This document shows positions 9,613-15,162 of a stretch of DNA of 15,162 bases, one piece after another. The notes under the pieces were generated by a model. That model had not been told where the DNA came from, made no database searches, and saw only the letters and a list, made by a program, of their open reading frames with translations. The translations under genes were made by a program, and so were the position numbers. Origin of the DNA: Acidobacteriota bacterium (lineage in GTDB: Bacteria > Acidobacteriota > Thermoanaerobaculia > Multivoradales > JAHEKO01); the NCBI GenBank assembly GCA_027296385.1, contig JAPUJD010000165.1, positions 1 through 15,162 of the forward strand, read 5' to 3'. Numbering within the stretch: the first letter of the stretch is position 1; every line of letters begins with the position of its first letter.

Positions 9613-9618
9613 GGAGGA
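9613..9618 (+). promoter_or_regulatory. Ribosome binding site that fixes the GTG start of skp
   Basis: A consensus-strength GGAGGA lies 7 bases before GTG at 9626, just after the bamA stop. It selects this GTG over the longer in-frame reading that begins inside bamA at 9554 and over the downstream ATG at 9665-9667. Confidence 0.7.
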
Positions 9619-9625
9619 GATCGTA

Positions 9626-10201
9626 GTGACAAGCACCATAGGACTGACATTGCACCATGGCGCCATGCTGGCCGCGACGCTGTGGCTGGGGTTCGGCGGA
9701 AGCGCTGCCTTGGAAGCGCAGGAGGTGGCCGAGTCGGCCAAGGTGGGCGTCATTGACGTGCGCCGCATCCTGACCGAGTCGGAGGCGGGACGCCAAGCGC
9801 TGAGCACGCTCCGCGGTATGGCCGAGACCCGGCAGGCCGAGATCTCCAGCCGCGAGGAAGAAATGACCGAGCTCAAGGCCCGCCTCGAGGCCGGGCGCCT
9901 GCAGTTGTCGGAGGACAAGCAGAAGCAGATGGAGCAGGAGCTTCAGGGCATGATCATCGAACTCGGTCGGGCCCAGGACGACGGCCGCCGCGAGATCGAG
10001 GAGCGCCAGATCGCGGAGTTCGGCTCGATCGAACAGCGCATCATGCCACTGATCCGTTCGGTCGGCGAAGAGCTGGGCTACACGTTGATCTTCAACAAGT
10101 TCGAGGACAGCGGCCTGCTCTTCGCGGCCCCGGGGGCCGATATCACGGACCTCGTCCTGCAGCGCTTCGATGCCCTCTCCGAGGACGGAGAAGAGGAGTA
10201 G
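9626..10201 (+). CDS. skp: Skp/OmpH-family periplasmic chaperone
   Basis: Periplasmic holdase that binds unfolded outer-membrane proteins on their way to BamA. 191 aa from GTG at 9626, chosen for its strong ribosome site and because it gives a proper signal peptide: a hydrophobic stretch at 13-29 (MLAATLWLGFGGSAALE) ends near ALEA, before QEVAES. The mature part starts with KVGVIDVRRILTESEAGRQAL (the span from 39), the conserved OmpH opening. A long, highly charged coiled-coil segment runs from about 58 to 150 and forms the tentacle helices. It ends with GYTLIFNKFEDSGLLFAAPGAD, the family's C-terminal strand region, and an acidic tail. Overall identity in this family is low, so the call rests on these features and on its position between bamA and lpxD. 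lpxD begins at the base right after the stop. Confidence 0.9.
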   Translation: MTSTIGLTLHHGAMLAATLWLGFGGSAALEAQEVAESAKVGVIDVRRILTESEAGRQALSTLRGMAETRQAEISSREEEMTELKARLEAGRLQLSEDKQKQMEQELQGMIIELGRAQDDGRREIEERQIAEFGSIEQRIMPLIRSVGEELGYTLIFNKFEDSGLLFAAPGADITDLVLQRFDALSEDGEEE

Positions 10202-11232
<1,031 letters not shown>

Positions 11233-11236
<4 letters not shown>

Positions 11237-11679
11237 GCGAAGAAAATCTTCACGATATCCGTTGGATCACTTCGATCCTGCCTCACAGGTATCCGTTTCT
11301 GCTCGTCGACAGGGTGCTCGAGCTCGAGCCCGGCAAGAGGATCAAGGCCTACAAGAACGTGACGGTCAACGAGGACTTCTTCAACGGCCACTTTCCCGGT
11401 CACCCGGTGATGCCGGGAGTCATGATCATCGAGGGCATGGCCCAAGCCGCCGGCATCCTGACGCTGTATGACCGCGAGGGGCGCGAGAACAAGCTGATGT
11501 ACTTCACCGGTATCGACAAGGCGCGCTTCCGACGCCCGGTGGTGCCGGGAGACCGGCTGGTCTACGAGATCGAGATCTTGCGCCTGCGCAACACCTACTG
11601 CCGGCTGCGAGGCGTGGCAACGGTGGATGGCAAGGTGGCGGCCGAAGCCACCATCGCCTCGGTTCTGGTCGACCGCTAG
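11233..11679 (+). CDS. fabZ: FabZ, 3-hydroxyacyl-ACP dehydratase
   Basis: Dehydrates 3-hydroxyacyl-ACP to trans-2-enoyl-ACP in fatty acid elongation. It competes with LpxA and LpxD for the same hydroxyacyl-ACP, which explains its conserved place between them. 148 aa hot-dog fold. ILPHRYPFLLVDRV (15-28) is the family opening. The active-site pair is His53 in GHFPGHPVMPGV and Glu67 in IIEGMAQAAG, followed by the substrate-loop region FTGIDKARFRRPVVPGD (91-107). All catalytic residues are intact. The GTG start overlaps the lpxD stop (GTGA) and the upstream run GAGGAAGAG provides a close, imperfect ribosome site, so translation is probably coupled. A 27-base gap separates it from lpxA. Confidence 0.97.
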
Positions 11680-11706
11680 CTGTCGCCCGGGAGTCGACGA
11701 GGGACA

Positions 11707-12525
11707 ATGAGCGAACTGATTCATCCAACGGCCGTGGTGGACGCGTCGGCGCAGCTCGCCGCGGCGGTCGAGATCGGTCCGTACGCGGTCATCGGACCCC
11801 AGGTCGTGCTCGGTGAAGGTACCGAGGTCGGCGCCGGCGCCCAGGTGATGGGCCCGACGGTCTTGGGGAGAAGGAATCGTGTCTTCCCTCACGCCTGCGT
11901 CGGCTTTGATCCCCAAGATCTGAAGTTCGCGGGCGAGGTCACTCGCCTCGAGGTAGGTGACCGCAACCTGTTCCGCGAGTTCTGCACGGTACACCGGGGT
12001 ACCGGCGAGGGCGGAGGCCTGACGTCGATCGGCAATGACAACCTGTTCATGGCCTACTCGCATGTCGCCCACGATTGTCACGTCGGTGACCGCACGATCT
12101 TCTCCAACGGCGCGACGCTGGCCGGGCATGTAGAGGTTCACGACGACGCCGTCGTCGGGGCCTACAGCGCTGTCCATCAGTTCTGCCGCGTAGGCCGGCA
12201 TGCATACATCGGCGGCTACTCGGTGGTCACCCAGGATGCTCTGCCGTTCGTCAAGACCGTGGGCCACCGCCCGGCGGTCTATGGGGTCAATAAGATCGGT
12301 CTCGAGCGCAAGGGATTCGACAAGGAGGTGATCCAGCGTCTCGCCGCGGCGCTTCGGGTGCTAGTCCGGGGCGGCCTGTCGACTCCGAACGCGCTGGCCA
12401 GGATGCGCGCCGAGCACGCCGGCTGCCCTGAGGTGGACGAGTTGATCGAGTTCATCGCGGCCAGCAAGCGTGGCGTGATCAAGATTCTTCCAGGCCGACG
12501 GAGCCGAGGTGCTAGTGATGGCTAG
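11707..12525 (+). CDS. lpxA: LpxA, UDP-N-acetylglucosamine O-acyltransferase
   Basis: First step of lipid A synthesis: transfers an R-3-hydroxyacyl chain from ACP to position 3 of UDP-GlcNAc. 272 aa, forming a trimeric left-handed beta-helix (about 1-190) and a helical C-terminus. Visible signals: IHPTAVV near the start, the HRGT and GGGLT loop (96-106), the catalytic base His122 in SHVAHDC (E. coli His125), and HQFCRVG (157-163). The acyl-length ruler position (E. coli Gly173) is Gly170 here, so a long hydroxyacyl chain (C14-like) is the simplest prediction. The final residues after about 255 are basic and not conserved. It overlaps the downstream oxidoreductase by 8 bases, which suggests the two act in one pathway; if so, the natural substrate might be the 3-amino analogue of UDP-GlcNAc. 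Confidence 0.96.
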   Translation: MSELIHPTAVVDASAQLAAAVEIGPYAVIGPQVVLGEGTEVGAGAQVMGPTVLGRRNRVFPHACVGFDPQDLKFAGEVTRLEVGDRNLFREFCTVHRGTGEGGGLTSIGNDNLFMAYSHVAHDCHVGDRTIFSNGATLAGHVEVHDDAVVGAYSAVHQFCRVGRHAYIGGYSVVTQDALPFVKTVGHRPAVYGVNKIGLERKGFDKEVIQRLAAALRVLVRGGLSTPNALARMRAEHAGCPEVDELIEFIAASKRGVIKILPGRRSRGASDG

Positions 12526-13483
12526 TCCGGAATCGCCGCTCAAGGTCGGCGTCGTCGGCACCGGTGCTTTGGGCCGGCACCATGTGCGGATCCTGGCTGA
12601 ACTGCCCGAGGCTGATCTGGTGGGCATCTACGACCTGCGCCCGGACGTGGCGCGCGAGCTCGCCGAGCGCCATGGGACACGGGCGACGGACTCGCTGGAT
12701 GAGCTCGGAGACACGGTCGATGCGGCCATCGTCGCCGTGCCCACGGCAGATCATCTCACCGTCGCCGTCCATCTGCTCGAGCGCGGCGTTCACGTGCTCG
12801 TCGAGAAGCCGATCGCGGCGACGCTCGAGGAGGCTGACGAGCTTCTGTCTCATGCGGGCGATCGAGTCGTGGCCGTGGGGCACGTGGAGTACTACAACCC
12901 GGCCGTCCAAGCCCTCCTGGCGGTCGAGGGCCCGCCGGGCTACGTCGAGATCCAACGGCTTGCCGAGTTCACGCCGCGCAGCCTGGACGTCGACGTCGTC
13001 CTCGATCTGATGATCCACGATCTGCAGATCCTGCACGCCATCGATCCCTCGCCGGTGTACGAGGTGAGGGCGACGGGTATTCACGTGCTATCGGACAAGA
13101 TCGATATCGCCAACGTCAGGCTCGAGTTCGAATCGGGGTGCGTGGCGAACCTCACGGCCTCGAGAGTGTCCGCCGAGCGGGTTCGAAAGCTGCGGATTTT
13201 CTTGCGCGATCGCTACTACTCCCTCGACTACCAGGATCAGGAGATCGAAGGGTTCGAGCTACTGGCCGGCCCGGATGAGCGACGGATCCAGGCGGCGCCG
13301 CTGCCGGTGGTGAAGGCCGAGCCGCTCAAGGTCGAGGTGAGGCACTTTATCGCCGCCTGCAACGGGGCAAGCGTTGCGCTGGTGACCGGTCAGCAGGGTC
13401 GGAGGGCTCTGGCGACAGCCCTCGACGTCTTGGCGGCGATTTCGGGCGGTGCCGAGACGGCGAAGTCGGCGTCATCGGCATGA
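12518..13483 (+). CDS. Gfo/Idh/MocA-family oxidoreductase, candidate GnnA (UDP-GlcNAc 3-dehydrogenase)
   Basis: NAD(P)-dependent sugar oxidoreductase family. 321 aa from the ATG at 12518; GAGGT at 12506-12510 lies 7 bases upstream, which favours this ATG over the GTG at 12509. The N-terminal Rossmann domain holds VGTGALGRHH (13-22), an acidic residue ending strand 2 (IYDLRPD) that suggests NAD preference, and the EKPIA motif (96-100) with the family Lys. The C-terminal domain has GHVEYYNPAV (121-130) and DLMIHDLQIL (163-172), the usual catalytic His/Asp region. It overlaps lpxA. In Acidithiobacillus ferrooxidans an lpxA-adjacent member, GnnA, oxidises UDP-GlcNAc at C3 so that GnnB can aminate it, giving amide-linked lipid A. 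No GnnB aminotransferase is in this window, so the substrate is an inference; other nucleotide-sugar or envelope roles remain possible. Confidence 0.85.
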   Translation: MASPESPLKVGVVGTGALGRHHVRILAELPEADLVGIYDLRPDVARELAERHGTRATDSLDELGDTVDAAIVAVPTADHLTVAVHLLERGVHVLVEKPIAATLEEADELLSHAGDRVVAVGHVEYYNPAVQALLAVEGPPGYVEIQRLAEFTPRSLDVDVVLDLMIHDLQILHAIDPSPVYEVRATGIHVLSDKIDIANVRLEFESGCVANLTASRVSAERVRKLRIFLRDRYYSLDYQDQEIEGFELLAGPDERRIQAAPLPVVKAEPLKVEVRHFIAACNGASVALVTGQQGRRALATALDVLAAISGGAETAKSASSA

Positions 13484-13572
13484 CGAAGCGGCAGGAAGAA
13501 AGACCGGCCACGTGACGCCGAGATCGTCGGGAAGTACCTGCGAGGAGTTGCAAGAGAGGGAGCGGGCAAGGA

Positions 13573-14322
13573 ATGACGCGGATTCTGGTAACCAATGACG
13601 ACGGTGTCTTCTCCGAGGGAATCAAGCTCCTGGCGGCGGCCCTGGAGCGCCTAGGGGAGGTGACCGTCGTTGCTCCGGATCGCGAGCAGAGTGCGTCAGG
13701 TCACTCTCTGACGTTGCATCGACCGCTCAGAATGCGCCAGCTCGAGGAGCGGGTGTTCTCAGTCGACGGCACGCCGACCGATTGCGTGAACCTGGCCGTG
13801 CTCTTTCTGATGAAGGACGATCGGCCGGATCTCGTGGTGTCGGGCATCAACTTCGGCCTCAATCTCGGCGACGACGTGACCTACTCAGGCACGGTCAGTG
13901 CCACCTTCGAAGGCACGTTGATGGGTATTCCGTCGGTCGCCTTCAGTCAGCAAGTAGGCAAGTCGTTCTCGTTTCAGCCCGGCGCCGACTTCGCCGCTCG
14001 CCTGGTCGAGGTGGTGCTCGATAACGAGGTGCCGAACGACCTCCTGCTCAACGTCAACTTCCCGGCCGGGGAGTTCCGCGGCGTGCACTTGACCAAGCTC
14101 GGTCGGCGGCGCTATGAGCAGGCAGTGGTGGAGAAGATCGATCCGCACGGCAGGGAGTACTACTGGATCGCCGGCACCCCGGTGTGGAGCAAGTCGGAGG
14201 GCTCGGACCAGGATGCAGTGGCGGGCGGGTACATCTCGATCACGCCTCTCCACCTGGACCTGACCGACTACCGTGGCCTCGAGTCGTACGCCTGGTTGCG
14301 GGCGCAGCTGGCGGAATCTTGA
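13573..14322 (+). CDS. surE: SurE, 5'/3'-nucleotidase (survival protein E)
   Basis: Metal-dependent phosphatase acting on nucleoside 5'- and 3'-monophosphates, cytosolic, linked to stationary-phase survival and metabolite repair. 249 aa. ILVTNDDGVFSEGI at the start holds the metal-binding Asp9 and Asp10. APDREQSASGHSLT contains the Ser ligand (S40). VDGTPTDCV (64-72) and SGINFGLNLGDDVTYSGTV (90-108) supply the Asn ligand (N97) and the oxyanion region. All four metal ligands are present. An 89-base gap follows the oxidoreductase. It holds no ORF I can support and only the GAGGGAG ribosome site (13556-13562), 10 bases before the ATG. pcm follows with a 4-base overlap, the same surE-pcm pair known in proteobacteria. 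Confidence 0.96.
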   Translation: MTRILVTNDDGVFSEGIKLLAAALERLGEVTVVAPDREQSASGHSLTLHRPLRMRQLEERVFSVDGTPTDCVNLAVLFLMKDDRPDLVVSGINFGLNLGDDVTYSGTVSATFEGTLMGIPSVAFSQQVGKSFSFQPGADFAARLVEVVLDNEVPNDLLLNVNFPAGEFRGVHLTKLGRRRYEQAVVEKIDPHGREYYWIAGTPVWSKSEGSDQDAVAGGYISITPLHLDLTDYRGLESYAWLRAQLAES

Positions 14323-14978
14323 CTGGCGACCTGGTTTATCAGCGACGGCAAATGGTCCGCCGCCTCGCGGCGGATTTCGGCGTCCGCGATCGACGCGTGC
14401 TGGCGGCCATGGGTAGAGTGCCTCGGCACCGGTTCGTACGTCCGCATCTCCGTGCCCAAGCCTACAGCGTCCACGCCCTGCCGATCGGCGAGGCTCAGAC
14501 GATCTCACAACCGGCGGTGGTCGCGCGGATGAGCGAGCTGCTCAAGGTCGGATCGGAGCACAGCGTGCTCGAGATCGGAACCGGATCGGGGTACCAGACG
14601 GCCATCCTGGCCGAGCTGGCCCGCCGGGTCTTCAGCCTCGAAATCGTGCCCAGCCTGGCGCAGGCCGCGATCCGGCGGATCCGCGAGTTGGGGTACGACA
14701 ACGTCAAGATCCAGGTGTTCGACGGCACGTGCGGTTGGAGCGACGCGGCGCCATTCGACCGGATTCTCGTCACGGCCGGAGCTCCCGCATTGCCTGAGCC
14801 GCTGGTCGAGCAGCTCGCGCCGCGCGGCAGGCTGGTGATTCCCGAGGGCGAGAGGACCGCCCAGCGCCTCGTCGTCTACGACCAGCGCGCCAAGAGCGTG
14901 CACCGTCGAGTGGGCGAAGCCGTGGCGTTCGTACCCCTGGTGGGGAAGCACGGCTGGAACGCGGAGAACGGGTCGTGA
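14319..14978 (+). CDS. pcm: Pcm, protein-L-isoaspartate O-methyltransferase
   Basis: SAM-dependent repair methyltransferase that methylates isoaspartyl residues in aged proteins so they can revert to Asp; cytosolic. 219 aa from a TTG start that overlaps the surE stop (TTGA). I chose TTG because the residues it adds (DLVYQRRQMVRRL) align with the usual Pcm opening and give the family length. ATG at 14352 would remove that helix and has no ribosome site; the surE-internal extension upstream is not conserved. Motifs: LPIGEAQTISQP (54-65), the Pcm-specific active-site loop; SAM motif I VLEIGTGSGYQT (83-94); PFDRILVTAGAP (145-156); and the C-terminal FVPLVGKHGW (204-213). The usual GDG of motif II reads FDG here, a mild variation. 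The stop overlaps the next gene (GTGA). Confidence 0.93.
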   Translation: MTGDLVYQRRQMVRRLAADFGVRDRRVLAAMGRVPRHRFVRPHLRAQAYSVHALPIGEAQTISQPAVVARMSELLKVGSEHSVLEIGTGSGYQTAILAELARRVFSLEIVPSLAQAAIRRIRELGYDNVKIQVFDGTCGWSDAAPFDRILVTAGAPALPEPLVEQLAPRGRLVIPEGERTAQRLVVYDQRAKSVHRRVGEAVAFVPLVGKHGWNAENGS

Positions 14979-15162
14979 CATTGGAGGCGGCGAGGGGGCC
15001 TGAGGCGAGCTCCGGTTCTTCCCGGCGTGGGGCTTTGCACCTCTCGGTGCTCTTCGGCTTCGCGGTCGCTCAGCCACTCTACGATCTCCTCGGGGCCAAC
15101 CCGGCCTTCTTCGTCTACCGGCGTTTCGATGGCGGCGACTTCTTCCTTCTTGTCGGCCTACT
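14975..15162 (+). CDS. Start of an unidentified membrane protein, partial
   Basis: An open frame begins at GTG 14975, overlapping the pcm stop (GTGA), and runs off the window after 62 codons. After a basic and Ser/Gly-rich cytoplasmic leader (MTLEAARGPEASSGSSRR) comes a first hydrophobic segment, LHLSVLFGFAVAQPLYDLLG (21-40). Then follow PAFFVYRRFDGGDF and the start of a second hydrophobic segment, FLLVGL. The pattern is that of a multi-span inner-membrane protein. From memory it resembles the N-termini of large membrane-anchored sulfatase-like or hypothetical proteins in Acidobacteriota, but the fragment is too short to assign. Coupling to pcm suggests the surE-pcm transcript continues through it. 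Confidence 0.65.
   Translation, partial: MTLEAARGPEASSGSSRRGALHLSVLFGFAVAQPLYDLLGANPAFFVYRRFDGGDFFLLVGL

Noticed and set aside
13484..13572. Possible small gene between the oxidoreductase and surE
   Set aside because: The 89 bases contain no start with a ribosome site and a sensible reading frame; they look like an untranslated spacer carrying the surE ribosome site.

Overview
The window is about 15 kb of GC-rich bacterial chromosome (visibly well over 60% GC, strong G/C third-position bias). It is packed with core genes, mostly on the + strand, with overlaps of a few bases and gaps below 150 bases. The genes describe a diderm bacterium with lipid A and lipoprotein transport. The order lysS - lolC/E - lolD - (clpC) - bamA - skp - lpxD - fabZ - lpxA - Gfo/Idh oxidoreductase recalls delta-proteobacterial and Acidobacteriota genomes. 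A ClpC-type unfoldase in an LPS-making organism also fits Acidobacteriota or a neighbouring phylum. That placement is an inference from gene order and style; no marker in the window fixes it.

Layout. Bases 1-104 are the 3' end of a + strand gene, probably an S9-family (prolyl oligopeptidase-like) peptidase. Bases 173-1080 on the - strand carry a two-gene unit, hpt then ridA, overlapping by ATGA. A 110-base divergent region (1081-1190) separates hpt from lysS. From 1191 onward every gene is on the + strand: lysS, a LolC/E permease and LolD ATPase (lipoprotein release to the outer membrane), then clpC (AAA+ unfoldase of the ClpCP protease). After a 146-base leader come bamA (outer-membrane protein insertase), skp/ompH (periplasmic chaperone), lpxD, fabZ and lpxA (first lipid A acylation steps and the dehydratase that competes for the same acyl-ACP pool). 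Next is a Gfo/Idh/MocA oxidoreductase overlapping lpxA, then surE, pcm and the start of a membrane-protein gene that runs off the window.

Together the + strand block supplies the outer membrane with lipoproteins (Lol), beta-barrel proteins (Bam/Skp) and lipid A (Lpx), with protein and metabolite repair at the edges (ClpC, SurE, Pcm). Many junctions use stop/start overlaps or GTG/TTG starts, so translational coupling is probably extensive.

I saw no mobile element, CRISPR array, tRNA or rRNA, and no clearly new defence or mobile system. The points most worth a second look are the lpxA-linked oxidoreductase (a GnnA candidate that could change lipid A chemistry), the apparently leaderless hpt start, clpC sitting inside the envelope cluster, the altered L6 motif of BamA, and a structured leader in front of bamA. 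No intergenic stretch reaches 300 bases.
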